Source of the DNA: Flavobacteriales bacterium CG_4_10_14_0_2_um_filter_35_18
Lineage (GTDB): Bacteria > Bacteroidota > Bacteroidia > Flavobacteriales > Flavobacteriaceae
Direction: 5' to 3'
Assembly: GCA_002793215.1 (NCBI GenBank)
Contig: PFPU01000141.1
Location: 1 to 48,833, forward strand
DNA length: 48,833 nucleotides
Numbering within the stretch: position 1 is the first letter of the stretch; each line of letters opens with the position of its first letter. Both the position numbers and the translations under genes were made by a program. Shown here in pieces: positions 35,985 through 44,745 of the stretch. The notes below the pieces were generated by a model. That model was not told the DNA's origin. It ran no database searches and was given only the letters and a program-made list of their open reading frames with translations.

Positions 35985-36334
35985 GTAGCGAGTAAAACAA
36001 GCGTGCAAGCGGCTTCAAAAGGAATCTTATTTTTTGTAAGTAAGTCCATAAATTCTTCATTTTCAGCTCCAGGATTAAAAATGACGCGACTCGGTTTTAA
36101 GGCAATAATGTATTTGTAATATTCTGCTTGCCTTTGCGGATTTAAATATAAACTCACGGTGTCAATCGCATCAAAAATAGGCATGTCCGTTTTTATCGCA
36201 ACACCCGCTACAATGCCTTCTTTCAATCCAATAGCTACTGTTGGATGTTGATGAGCTACTAAATTGTTGATAGCGCGATTTGAATAGCGATCAGGATTAA
36301 GCGATGCGCCAATAACTAAAGTTTTCTTTTTCAT
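35972..36334 (-). CDS. CoA-binding domain protein
   Basis: Small Rossmann-type protein of 120 residues of the CoA_binding_2 family. The N-terminal strand and loop LVIGASLNPDRYSNRAINNL, the motif VSLYLNPQRQAEYY, and the late PSRVIFNPGAENEEF are typical of the family, which binds CoA or NAD-like cofactors. It has no transmembrane segment. It is convergent with the acylase gene, 3 bp apart. A -7 box TACTTTTG (36369-36376) lies 34 bp upstream. A specific function is not known. Confidence 0.9.
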   Translation of the reverse strand: MKKKTLVIGASLNPDRYSNRAINNLVAHQHPTVAIGLKEGIVAGVAIKTDMPIFDAIDTVSLYLNPQRQAEYYKYIIALKPSRVIFNPGAENEEFMDLLTKNKIPFEAACTLVLLATNQF

Positions 36335-36368
36335 AATCTGAATTATTTAAATAGGTTTTGCCTTTTAA

Positions 36369-36376
36369 CAAAAGTA
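36369..36376 (-). promoter_or_regulatory. -7 box of the CoA-binding gene
   Basis: Minus strand TACTTTTG, matching TAnnTTTG, 34 bp before the ATG at 36334. Confidence 0.55.
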
Positions 36377-36844
36377 AACATTTAATTTTTTGTAACTAAT
36401 CAGTCTATGAATTAATTCTTAATAGTTTGGTTAAAAGAGTTTTAATACAAAGTTTTATACTAAGGCCACAAAAACTCAGCATGCTAATTTTCTATGCTTT
36501 GTGAACTTTGTGCGTTTTTCTTTGTGTACTTATTGTTTAATTTATTCATTGCAAATCAACTATTTATACACACTGATACGTTACAATTTTTTTAATTATG
36601 TCGAATTAAAGATTAAAGATTACAAAAAAACAAATTAAAATTATTGCTCTTAATAGGCACACTAACAAATAAAAAATCTAAATTAACTAACATTTTACTC
36701 GCTGAATTAAATTAAAAACCGACTGAAAATTTTACAATAACCCCAAGCGTTTTTGCCTATATTGATTTTTTATTCTCTTTAATTTGTTATAAGTCTAAAA
36801 TTTTAAGATATTAGCCAACTACAACTAAAACTTAAATAAAAAAT
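36377..36844. other. Non-coding interval upstream of the NSS transporter
   Basis: About 470 bp of very AT-rich sequence with no gene that I can support. It contains a CTTTGTG repeat cluster (36497-36526) and a weak promoter candidate for the transporter: TTTG at 36752-36755, a 23-bp spacer and TTAATTTG at 36779-36786. No riboswitch, tRNA or small-RNA fold is recognisable. Confidence 0.6.
36497..36526 (+). repeat. Three CTTTGTG heptamers
   Basis: CTTTGTG occurs at 36497-36503, 36506-36512 and 36520-36526 (starts 9 and 14 bp apart). Read on the minus strand the unit is CACAAAG, the kind of short intergenic repeat I recall from Bacteroidota genomes. A related ggccacaaaaac lies about 30 bp upstream. 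Confidence 0.5.
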
Positions 36845-38665
36845 ATGTCAGTAAAAGTAGATTCTTGGGGAAGTCGTGTCGGATTAATCTTAGCAATGGC
36901 AGGTAATGCCGTTGGTTTAGGTAATTTTTTAAGATTTCCTGTACAAGCCGTACAAAATGGTGGCGGCGCATTCATTATTCCTTATTTAATTTGTTTTTTA
37001 GTCATGGGAATACCCTTGCTATTTATCGAATGGTCAACAGGGAGATACGGAGGTAAATTTGGAAATCACAGCACACCCTACATTTTAGACACCATGTCTA
37101 AAGGGAGAATTTGGAAATACGTTGGTGTTTTCGGTATCTTTACTAACATTGCCGTAGCCGCTTATTATTGCTATATTGAATCTTGGACCATCTCTTATGT
37201 ATATCATTCAATTGTCGGAACCTTTAATGGACTAAGTCAAGGAGCCGTAGCCGATTTCTTTAACAATTATATCGATATTGGCACTTCAACAACCGGAATT
37301 CCTTATGAAGCCGTTATTTTTTATATCGCTTGTATTATTTTAAATACTTATATTTTATCGAAAGGCCTTGGCGGAATAGAAAAAGTAGCAAAAATTGGCA
37401 TGCCTTTATTAATTTTATTTGGTGTTGTTTTAGCTGTAAAAGGCTTAACTTTAGGCACTTCTGGCGCGTCTGATTTATTTCCAAATGCCAATGCTTGGGA
37501 TGGTTTAAATTTTTTATGGACACCACAATTCGACTCGCTTACTAACCCTAAGGTATGGTTAGCTGCTGCAGGGCAAATATTCTTTACCTTATCCGTTGGT
37601 ATGGGTACCATTCATTGCTATGCGGCTTATGTTAAACCAAAAGATGACATTGCTTTAAATGCCGTTTCAGCTGGTTTTATGAACGAATTTGTTGAAGTTG
37701 TTTTAGGAAGCTTAATTGTTATCCCAATTGCAGCAGGTTATTTAGGTTTAGATTGGGTGATTCAAAATGCTGGTTTTGGTATGGCTTTTCAAACAATGCC
37801 TTATCTATTCCAACAATGGGGCGGCGTTTTAGCTGTTTTTGCCGGCGTTTTATGGTTTGGATTACTATTCTTTGCAGGAATTACATCGTCATTAGCAATG
37901 GGCACGCCATGGATGGGCTTTATGCAAGACGAATTTAGTTGGAGTAAAAATAAAAGTGCTTGGTCTTTTGGCGCACTGATTTTAGCTATGGGCTTGCCAA
38001 CCGTAATCTTTTATAAACAAGGTTTATTCGACCAATACGACTATTGGGCTGGAACAGTGAGCTTAGTGGTTTTTGCGTTTTTAGAAACCATCTTATTCTC
38101 CTATATTTTTGGAATCAAAAAAGGCTGGATTGAAATTACTAGTGGCGCCGATATTAAAGTGCCTGGTTTTTATAAATACATCATTCTTATTATAACACCT
38201 GCCCTTTTAGGTTGGGTACTTGTTTCGAGTATCCCCGATTGGATAGATAAAGTAAAAGATACCGATACCAATAATAAAGAATGGTTTGCTGAAAACTATT
38301 ATGCCGAAAATTTTGAAGCATCTGGCGCAAAAGCCGGTACTGTTGACGAAGTAAAAGATGATTATATCTTACTTTCATTCGAAAACCAAAAAAAGGTATT
38401 CGATAAAGCTTCAGGCAAAGTTGATATAGTTCCTTTTATTGACCACAAAATCTATAAATTTGACCTAAGCAAAAATCAAAAAACAATCGTAAATATTGGA
38501 GATACCGTAGCTCCAAAAGATAAAATTGCAACTGGCGATTTTACAAACGACACCTTTTATAAATTTTTAGGAAGAATGCTCTTATTATCATTGTTTCTAT
38601 TTATATCAATAATTGTAGCAATAGCATATAGAAAACGCACTAAAGAAGAAAGAATCAAATTATGA
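36845..38665 (+). CDS. Sodium-dependent NSS-family amino-acid transporter
   Basis: Symporter of 606 residues in the neurotransmitter:sodium symporter family. Twelve hydrophobic segments can be counted. The sodium and substrate region GNAVGLGNFLRFP follows the start. About 100 polar residues (roughly 462-572) are inserted between segments 11 and 12, predicted periplasmic if the count is right; they include GDTVAPKDKIATGDF, which resembles a barrel-sandwich loop. The substrate is not certain; MetP-type methionine/alanine uptake fits the small gene that follows. The TGA stop overlaps that gene's ATG by 4 bp. Confidence 0.93.
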   Translation: MSVKVDSWGSRVGLILAMAGNAVGLGNFLRFPVQAVQNGGGAFIIPYLICFLVMGIPLLFIEWSTGRYGGKFGNHSTPYILDTMSKGRIWKYVGVFGIFTNIAVAAYYCYIESWTISYVYHSIVGTFNGLSQGAVADFFNNYIDIGTSTTGIPYEAVIFYIACIILNTYILSKGLGGIEKVAKIGMPLLILFGVVLAVKGLTLGTSGASDLFPNANAWDGLNFLWTPQFDSLTNPKVWLAAAGQIFFTLSVGMGTIHCYAAYVKPKDDIALNAVSAGFMNEFVEVVLGSLIVIPIAAGYLGLDWVIQNAGFGMAFQTMPYLFQQWGGVLAVFAGVLWFGLLFFAGITSSLAMGTPWMGFMQDEFSWSKNKSAWSFGALILAMGLPTVIFYKQGLFDQYDYWAGTVSLVVFAFLETILFSYIFGIKKGWIEITSGADIKVPGFYKYIILIITPALLGWVLVSSIPDWIDKVKDTDTNNKEWFAENYYAENFEASGAKAGTVDEVKDDYILLSFENQKKVFDKASGKVDIVPFIDHKIYKFDLSKNQKTIVNIGDTVAPKDKIATGDFTNDTFYKFLGRMLLLSLFLFISIIVAIAYRKRTKEERIKL

Positions 38666-38811
38666 ACACAACAGCAATAATCACCATGGTATTGGCACAA
38701 GGAATTGTGAGCCTATTTACGTTTTATTTTTTCTATAAAGTCTTGACTATTAAACCCCATCAAGAGCCCGACTCCTATAGTGAAAATGATAAAGAAAGTG
38801 ATAGACAATAA
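38662..38811 (+). CDS. MetS-like small subunit of the NSS transporter
   Basis: A 49-residue membrane protein: MNTTAIITMVLAQGIVSL, one long hydrophobic segment to about residue 28, then a polar acidic tail. The start TTAIIxM, the single helix and the position match the MetS family, the small partner of MetP in Corynebacterium, which is needed for transport. The ATG overlaps the transporter stop (ATGA), so the two are translationally coupled. It is easily missed because of its size. A weak AGCTTTT/AAAAGCT hairpin (38820-38844) follows. Confidence 0.8.
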   Translation: MNTTAIITMVLAQGIVSLFTFYFFYKVLTIKPHQEPDSYSENDKESDRQ

Positions 38812-38852
38812 TATAGTTTAGCTTTTATTAATAACTAAAAAGCTTCTCTAAA

Positions 38853-39716
38853 ATGACCAATTTAAAATCCCATTTTTGGTATGACAAAAGTCAGCGGAAT
38901 GGGATTTTGATTTTATGCACCATCATCATTCTTATTCAGGTGCTTTATTTTGTAGTCGACTTTTCTTCAAATAAAAAAATAAAGATTGCCAATGCCGAAA
39001 TAATCAGACTTCAAACCGAGCTAGACCGATTAAAAACACTCAAAAATAATCCAAAAACTTATGAGAATAAGCCTTTTAATCCGAGTTTTTTATCAGATGC
39101 CAAAGCTTATAGTTTAGGTTTAAACACCGAACAAATTAACCGCTTATTAGCTTTTAGAGAACAAGGAACATACATCAATTCGGCCGAGGAATTTCAACAA
39201 GTTACAGGCATCAGCGACAGCTTGCTCAAGGTTTTAAAACCTCAATTTAAGTTTCCCGATTGGGTCGTTGCAAAACAAGTAGAAATTGAAAAAGAAAACA
39301 CCACTAGCCTAATAAAAGTTAGTGATATCAATACCGCCTCCGCCAAAGATTTAGTTAAAATTAATGGCGTTGGATTGAGCACCGCAAACCGAATTATTAA
39401 TTATAGAACTGAATTAAAAGGCTTTAGCTTCAACGACCAATTATATGAAGTTTATTATTTAGATACGCTTTTGGCGGATAAAATTTTAAAACAATTTAAA
39501 ATTGTCAACAAGCCAGCTATCGAAAAACTCAATGTCAATACGGCGAGCTTTAAAGAAATTCTTCACCTACCATATATTGATTACGCCCTTACCAAGAAAA
39601 TTTTTGACTATAAAAATGAAGTTACCGAAATTCGAGATTTAGAAGAATTAAGAAAAATTGAGGGGTTTCCACTGGACAAATTTGACAGAATAGCCTTATA
39701 TTTGAAGACTAAATAA
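38853..39716 (+). CDS. ComEA-like helix-hairpin-helix protein, membrane anchored
   Basis: Protein of 287 residues with an N-terminal membrane anchor (about 18-36, ILILCTIIILIQVLYFVVDF) and a short coiled coil (40-58). Three helix-hairpin-helix segments follow: LSDAKAYSLGLNTEQINRLL, then SDINTASAKDLVKINGVGLS, then LNVNTASFKEILHLPYIDYA. The motif NTASxxxLxxIxGvG is that of ComEA, which binds DNA at the cell surface during competence. Anchor topology puts the domain in the periplasm. No competence gene is adjacent, so a DNA-uptake role is only inferred. A perfect 11-bp hairpin lies at its stop. Confidence 0.88.
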   Translation: MTNLKSHFWYDKSQRNGILILCTIIILIQVLYFVVDFSSNKKIKIANAEIIRLQTELDRLKTLKNNPKTYENKPFNPSFLSDAKAYSLGLNTEQINRLLAFREQGTYINSAEEFQQVTGISDSLLKVLKPQFKFPDWVVAKQVEIEKENTTSLIKVSDINTASAKDLVKINGVGLSTANRIINYRTELKGFSFNDQLYEVYYLDTLLADKILKQFKIVNKPAIEKLNVNTASFKEILHLPYIDYALTKKIFDYKNEVTEIRDLEELRKIEGFPLDKFDRIALYLKTK

Positions 39717-39739
39717 TCAAACGTCGTTTTGATTATTTT
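39711..39739 (+). terminator. Hairpin at the end of the HhH gene
   Basis: AAATAATCAAA (39711-39721) pairs perfectly with TTTGATTATTT (39728-39738), loop CGTCGT. The left arm includes the HhH stop codon. The trailing T run is short, so termination before the acyl-CoA dehydrogenase gene may be partial. Confidence 0.6.
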
Positions 39740-39759
39740 AAATTAAGACTTAATTGATT

Positions 39760-40902
39760 ATGAATTTTGAAACTTCCGAAACACAAAAAATGATTGCCGA
39801 ATCTATTAGAGATTTTGCTAAACAACACATCACACCGTTTATGATGGAATGGGATGAAAAACAAATATTCCCAATAGATTTATTTCATAAACTCGGCGAA
39901 ATGGGCTTTATGGGCGTTTTTATTCCTCAAAAATATGGCGGTTCGGGATTGAATTATCACGAATATATTACCGTTATTGAAGAAATATCTAAGGTTGATT
40001 CCTCAATTGGCTTATCCGTTGCCGCACATAATTCACTTTGCACCGGGCATATTTACTATTTTGGCAATGAAGCCCAAAAGGAAAAATGGCTTCCAAAATT
40101 AGCTACCGGTAAGTGGATTGGCGCTTGGGGTTTAACCGAACACAACACCGGTTCGGATGCTGGTGGAATGAATACAACCGCAAAAAAAGAGGGCGATTTT
40201 TATGTCCTTAACGGATCTAAAAACTTTATTACCCACGGAAAAAGTGGCGACGTTGCCGTAGTGATGGCACGAACAGGTGAAAAAGATGACGCCCACGGCA
40301 TGTCGGCTTTTGTAATTGAAAAAGGCACCCCTGGATTTACCTCTGGCAAAAAAGAAAATAAACTGGGTATGCGTGCTTCAGAAACTGCCGAACTCATTTT
40401 TGATAATTGTCGCATTCCAAAAGAAAATTTATTGGGTCATGAGGGCGATGGTTTTGTTCAAGCGCTTAAAGTTTTGGATGGCGGACGAATCTCAATAGGC
40501 GCATTGTCCTTAGGCATTTCTAAAGGCGCTTACCAAGCCGCATTAAAATATGCAAAAGAACGCGTGCAATTTGGCAAGCCCATTAGCGAATTTCAAGGCA
40601 TCTCTTTTAAATTAGCCGAGATGGCTACCGAAATTGAAGCATCAGAGTTGTTGTTACATAAAGCAGCTAGCATGAAAAATAAAGGTCAGCGTATGACTAA
40701 ATTTGGCGCTATGGCAAAAATGTACGCTTCGGAAGCTTGTGTTAAAATCTCCAGCGAAGCCGTTCAAATTCACGGTGGTTATGGTTATACAAAAGATTTT
40801 CCCGTTGAAAAATTCTACCGCGACTCTAAACTTTGCACCATTGGCGAGGGCACAACCGAAATTCAAAAAGTGGTGATTGCCAGAAGCATTCTCAAAGAAT
40901 AA
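39760..40902 (+). CDS. Acyl-CoA dehydrogenase, short-chain type
   Basis: FAD enzyme of 380 residues that makes the alpha-beta double bond in acyl-CoA during beta-oxidation or amino-acid catabolism. N-terminal helical domain, then the FAD/substrate beta domain (GLTEHNTGSDAGGM, KNFITHG), and the C-terminal helical domain ending IHGGYGYTKDFPVEKFYRDSK. The catalytic base is Glu363 in GEGTTEIQK. The TTG at 39754 opens the frame two codons earlier; the ATG at 39760 is preferred. Butyryl-, isovaleryl- and branched-chain enzymes are all possible. It stands alone between two hairpins. Confidence 0.93.
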   Translation: MNFETSETQKMIAESIRDFAKQHITPFMMEWDEKQIFPIDLFHKLGEMGFMGVFIPQKYGGSGLNYHEYITVIEEISKVDSSIGLSVAAHNSLCTGHIYYFGNEAQKEKWLPKLATGKWIGAWGLTEHNTGSDAGGMNTTAKKEGDFYVLNGSKNFITHGKSGDVAVVMARTGEKDDAHGMSAFVIEKGTPGFTSGKKENKLGMRASETAELIFDNCRIPKENLLGHEGDGFVQALKVLDGGRISIGALSLGISKGAYQAALKYAKERVQFGKPISEFQGISFKLAEMATEIEASELLLHKAASMKNKGQRMTKFGAMAKMYASEACVKISSEAVQIHGGYGYTKDFPVEKFYRDSKLCTIGEGTTEIQKVVIARSILKE

Positions 40903-40983
40903 CATCCTAAAATACGTTATTTCTTAGCGGCTTACGCCTAAAATAATTTCAAATTCATTTAAGGTTTTTAGGAATTTGACTAG

Positions 40984-41018
40984 ACCTAACATGTTTTAAA
41001 AACCTGTTAGGTTTTTTT
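40984..41018. terminator. Bidirectional terminator between acyl-CoA dehydrogenase and cca
   Basis: ACCTAACA (40984-40991) and TGTTAGGT (41005-41012) form a stem followed by seven T on the plus strand. The right arm contains the cca stop codon. It can end transcription of the dehydrogenase gene, and possibly of cca in the other direction. Confidence 0.75.
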
Positions 41019-42434
41019 AAGTCTCAAAGCTTTACCTTTTTTAAGCATAAATTGATAGGCTTCGTCAAAATCATTTTTAATTTTACCTTCTAAAATGGCT
41101 TCTTTAATAGCGTCTTTTATCAGACCTATTTCTCTGCAAGGCTTTAGGCTAAAGGTTTCCATAATGAGTTCTCCTGAAATGGGTGGCTGAAAATTGCGCA
41201 CATGGTCGCGCGTTTCAACTTCCTTAATCTTTTGACGAACCAACGCAAAATTGTCGCGATATTTTTTAAAACGCCTTGGATTTTTTGTAGTAATATCGGC
41301 TTCGCAATGCAGCATCAAGGCTTCTAAATCTTCGCCGGCATCAAAGATAAGGCGACGAACAGCCGAATCGGTAACTGCTTCGGCAATAACAATGGGCCTT
41401 GAACTCATCAATACAATTTTTTGGACAAATTTTACCTTGTCATTTAATGGCATTTTTAAGCGTTTAAACAACTGATAAACCATCTTTGAGCCTTTAAACT
41501 CGTGCCCATGAAAAGTCCAACCGTTAGTTTTTGAAAACTTTTTTGTGGGCGCTTTACCAATATCGTGCAACAGTGCAGCCCATCGCAACCATAGGTCATC
41601 ACTAGTGGCCGCCATATTATCGAGCACCTCTAAAGTGTGATAAAAATTATCTTTATGACTTTGTCCTTCTACTTCTTCAATTCCTTCAAGCGCCGTTAAT
41701 TCTGGCAAAATAAGTTTTAACAATCCCGTGTGGTGCAAGAGCTTAAAGCCATTTGACGGCTTTTTAGATGCCAAAATTTTATTCAACTCATCAACAATGC
41801 GTTCATTGGTAATAATTTTGATGCGTTCTGCATTTTTGTTAATAGCATCCAAACAAATTGGATCAATTTTAAATTGAAGCTGACTTGCAAATCGGATGGC
41901 TCTTAACATCCGCAAAGGGTCATCCGAAAAGGTTATTTTAGGTTCTAAAGGTGTAATGATACGCTTGCTTTTTAAGTCTTTTAATCCGTTAAACGGATCG
42001 ATTAAATCACCATAATTAGAAGTATTTAGGCTTAATGCCAAGGCATTCATGGTAAAATCTCGGCGATTTTGGTCGTCTTCTAAACTTCCAGGCTTTACCT
42101 CTGGATTACGACTTGTTGTTTGATAAGACTCTTTTCGCGCGCCAACAAATTCAATGGCAATACCGTTGTATAACAACATCGCGGTGCCATAGGTTTTAAA
42201 AATTTGGACTTTAGTATTAAGAGGCAAGGATTTTGCCACTTGATTAGCCAGTTCAATACCGTCTCCAATGGCAACCACATCAATATCTTTTACTGGCACC
42301 TGTTGTTGCAACAGATAATCTCGAACAAAGCCGCCAATAACATAAGCGTCTATTTGCAAACTAGTTGCGACCTGTGAAATGATTTTAAATATAGGAAGTT
42401 CAAGCGCTTGTTTATGGTTTTTTTGATTGGGCAT
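41007..42434 (-). CDS. cca: CCA tRNA nucleotidyltransferase / HD domain protein
   Basis: Adds or repairs the 3' CCA end of tRNAs; 475 residues. The nucleotidyltransferase core is YVIGGFVRDYLL (31-42) with the catalytic DIDVV. RRDFTMNALA and DDPLRMLRAIRFASQL belong to the tRNA-binding head and neck. A C-terminal HD phosphohydrolase domain includes LLHDIGKAPT near 290. Poly(A) polymerase has the same N-terminal motifs, but the HD domain and the absence of a separate cca gene in this window favour the tRNA enzyme. It starts 9 bp after tsaC. Confidence 0.93.
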   Translation of the reverse strand: MPNQKNHKQALELPIFKIISQVATSLQIDAYVIGGFVRDYLLQQQVPVKDIDVVAIGDGIELANQVAKSLPLNTKVQIFKTYGTAMLLYNGIAIEFVGARKESYQTTSRNPEVKPGSLEDDQNRRDFTMNALALSLNTSNYGDLIDPFNGLKDLKSKRIITPLEPKITFSDDPLRMLRAIRFASQLQFKIDPICLDAINKNAERIKIITNERIVDELNKILASKKPSNGFKLLHHTGLLKLILPELTALEGIEEVEGQSHKDNFYHTLEVLDNMAATSDDLWLRWAALLHDIGKAPTKKFSKTNGWTFHGHEFKGSKMVYQLFKRLKMPLNDKVKFVQKIVLMSSRPIVIAEAVTDSAVRRLIFDAGEDLEALMLHCEADITTKNPRRFKKYRDNFALVRQKIKEVETRDHVRNFQPPISGELIMETFSLKPCREIGLIKDAIKEAILEGKIKNDFDEAYQFMLKKGKALRLKKT

Positions 42435-42443
42435 GATACTTAT

Positions 42444-43004
42444 TTATGAGCGCAAAACCTCTAAAACGCCCTCGGAATTTAATCTTAAAATGCTTGATGG
42501 TTTTTGTGCTTTTTTATAATGATGCAAATTTACGATATAATCGGCACGCTCAAAAATCTTGGGGTCTATTTCATCAAACTTGAGTGGTGTTGGCTCACCA
42601 CTGATGTTGGCCGAAGTTGAAACGAGTGGTTTTTTTAAGCTATGAATGAGCAATTTACAGAATTTATCATTTACAATTCTAATACCAACTGAACCATCAT
42701 CTGCTAAAAGTAAGCGCGATAAATTTTTAGGATTTTTATAAATAATGCTTGTGGGATTTTTAAAACTATTAAGCGCTTGCAAAATAACATCTGGAATTTG
42801 TTTGACATACTGTTGAAGCATCGCCACATCGCTAACCAACACAATCATACTTTTTGAACTGGGGCGCTCTTTAGTTTTAAATACCTTAAAAACCGCTTCG
42901 GTATTTGTGGCATCGCAACCAATACCCCAAACGGTATCAGTGGGATAAATAATTATACCTCCGCCTTTTAAAACTTTGATACTATTTTCTATTTCTGTTA
43001 ACAT
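42444..43004 (-). CDS. tsaC: L-threonylcarbamoyladenylate synthase (Sua5/YrdC/YciO family)
   Basis: Makes threonylcarbamoyl-AMP for the essential t6A37 tRNA modification; 186 residues. The YrdC fold shows GGGIIIYPTDTVWGIGCDA (14-32), the KTKERPSSKSMIVLV motif (44-58) that binds phosphates, and VSTSANISGEPTP near 132. It is the short form without the Sua5 C-terminal domain. It overlaps the end of the upstream glycosyltransferase gene by 7 bp and is followed by cca 9 bp later, so two tRNA genes share an operon with envelope genes. Confidence 0.92.
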   Translation of the reverse strand: MLTEIENSIKVLKGGGIIIYPTDTVWGIGCDATNTEAVFKVFKTKERPSSKSMIVLVSDVAMLQQYVKQIPDVILQALNSFKNPTSIIYKNPKNLSRLLLADDGSVGIRIVNDKFCKLLIHSLKKPLVSTSANISGEPTPLKFDEIDPKIFERADYIVNLHHYKKAQKPSSILRLNSEGVLEVLRS

Positions 43005-43993
43005 AATGCCTTTTTATAATTAACAGAACGTTCACTTAACCACTCCCACCTGAACGGAAGCCTAAAATAATATTTAAAAATGTTAACCGACAAGTAATAA
43101 TGAACCTTAAATTTAGGCCTAAACCATAACAACAATCCAAGCAATCCCATCAAACTATTAATGAGCAATTGATAAAACACCGTGATAAATTGTAATGAAA
43201 ACCTTGTAATGCCATTAAAATGTTTATGAATAAAGACATGCCTCGAAATAAGGACTTCCGATTTTGTTAAGGCTTTAGTTTTAACATTTATACGCGTGCT
43301 TCCACCATGAGCGTGAATGATGGTAACCGTTTTTAAAAGGGCAATTTTTCCACCTAATTCGCTTACTTTTTTACATAAATCAACATCTTCATAATACATC
43401 CAATAATCTTCACACCAAACCTTAACTTTTTCAAACCAAGAGCGGCTTATAAATACCACTGAACCCGAAACCCAATCGGGAAAAACTATGCTTTTAGATT
43501 TATTAAAGCGCTGATTTAAATAGGATTGATGTGCTATTTTATAAACTATTCTAAACAAACCAAACATACGGCTTGGCGAAAAAAATAACTTATTTTGATT
43601 ATTTAAATTCCCTTTTTCATCGCATTGCTGGCAAGAAATAATGCCATAATCGGGGTGTTGTTTGGCGGTTTGCAACAGCGCCTCAAGTGCCTGAGCATTT
43701 GCCAAGGTGTCGGGGTTTAAAAATAAAAAATACGCACCTTTAGCTCTAAAAGCTCCAAAATTACAAGCATTCGCAAAACCATTATTGCCAGAATTTTCGA
43801 AGAATTTAACCCCAATAAAATCAGATTTAAATAGGGCTAACTGCCCATCATCTGAGCAATTATCTACTACGATGGTTTCAAAATTAAATTCGGTTGATTG
43901 TATCGCCACCAGTTGCTGTAAACATTTTCGTAACGGTTTCCAGCTTTTATAGTTAACAATGATTATTGAAATATCAATATTTGATTTTTTCAT
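42998..43993 (-). CDS. Family 2 glycosyltransferase, rhamnosyltransferase-like
   Basis: Glycosyltransferase of 331 residues. GT-A domain: ISIIIVNYKSWKPLRKCL at the start, VDNCSDDG for the nucleotide, FLFLNPDT as the DxD equivalent, and WMYYEDVDLCKKV near 205-217, the last being typical of rhamnosyltransferase-like GT2 enzymes. A hydrophobic segment near 265-290 may bind the membrane. It probably builds the LPS core or O-antigen. The ATG at 43993 follows the waaE-like stop by 2 bp; an upstream start at 44023 is possible but would overlap that gene by 28 bp. Confidence 0.88.
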   Translation of the reverse strand: MKKSNIDISIIIVNYKSWKPLRKCLQQLVAIQSTEFNFETIVVDNCSDDGQLALFKSDFIGVKFFENSGNNGFANACNFGAFRAKGAYFLFLNPDTLANAQALEALLQTAKQHPDYGIISCQQCDEKGNLNNQNKLFFSPSRMFGLFRIVYKIAHQSYLNQRFNKSKSIVFPDWVSGSVVFISRSWFEKVKVWCEDYWMYYEDVDLCKKVSELGGKIALLKTVTIIHAHGGSTRINVKTKALTKSEVLISRHVFIHKHFNGITRFSLQFITVFYQLLINSLMGLLGLLLWFRPKFKVHYYLSVNIFKYYFRLPFRWEWLSERSVNYKKALC

Positions 43994-43995
43994 TT

Positions 43996-44745
43996 TTAAT
44001 CCTGATGGTGTTTGAGTAGCCACAATTTAATATAGCGCGCAAATACGCCATAACTCTGTAACACCGCAATTACAAAACCTTGGTAACCATCTAAAAATCC
44101 AAATTTTAAAAAGTAATGATTGACGAACCTGTAGCTAGGCTTAACAGCAAAGTGAAAAAAATTGAGGTGTTTACCTTCATCAAATAACATCTTGGCTTGT
44201 AAACCCGCATATTTGTTTAGTTTGCCAACATAATGATCAAAATTTTTATAAGGATAATGCAAAAGGGGTTCTTTTAAAAAGCCTACCTGTCCGATTAAAA
44301 GTATTTCTTCGTGGACTAACTTTCCGTTGTATTTACAAAAATTGCGATTAAAAAATCGGATAACTTTGTCATTTCTCCAGCCACTAAACCGAATCTTTTT
44401 ACCCATAAAATAATCGGTGCGATGAAACCAATACGCCACCTTATCGGGATTTTGAGAAAACAAATTCTTTAGTTCTAATTTTAACTTAGGTGAAATTTTT
44501 TCATCTGCGTCAAGCATAAAAATCCAATTGTGTTTTGCTTGTGAGATGGCAAAATTTTTCTGACTTGAATAATCATCAAATGGGCGTTGAATTATTTTAA
44601 CACCGTGTTTTTGGGCTAAATCAATGGTGTTATCGGTACTAAATGAATCAATTATGATAATTTCATCTGCAAAAGAAACGGAATTTATCGCCTCTTCAAT
44701 ATGAATAGCTTCATTTAAAGTCGGTATAATTGCCGTTATTTTCAT
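43996..44745 (-). CDS. Family 2 glycosyltransferase, WaaE/KdtX-like
   Basis: LPS-core-type glycosyltransferase of 249 residues. The start ITAIIPTLNEAIHIEEAINS, IIIDSFSTDNT for the nucleotide and FMLDADEKIS as the DxD motif match the WaaE-like beta-glucosyltransferase branch of GT2. A hydrophobic helix near 215-235 and a basic C-terminal end suggest association with the inner membrane. The ATG directly follows the dapD stop (TAA then ATG with no gap on the minus strand). The acceptor sugar cannot be read from sequence. Confidence 0.88.
   Translation of the reverse strand: MKITAIIPTLNEAIHIEEAINSVSFADEIIIIDSFSTDNTIDLAQKHGVKIIQRPFDDYSSQKNFAISQAKHNWIFMLDADEKISPKLKLELKNLFSQNPDKVAYWFHRTDYFMGKKIRFSGWRNDKVIRFFNRNFCKYNGKLVHEEILLIGQVGFLKEPLLHYPYKNFDHYVGKLNKYAGLQAKMLFDEGKHLNFFHFAVKPSYRFVNHYFLKFGFLDGYQGFVIAVLQSYGVFARYIKLWLLKHHQD

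Noticed and set aside
36494-36598. 34-codon open frame rich in Leu and Phe over the CTTTGTG repeats
   Set aside because: No start signal, no recognisable family, and its codons arise from the repeat; chance frame in AT-rich DNA.
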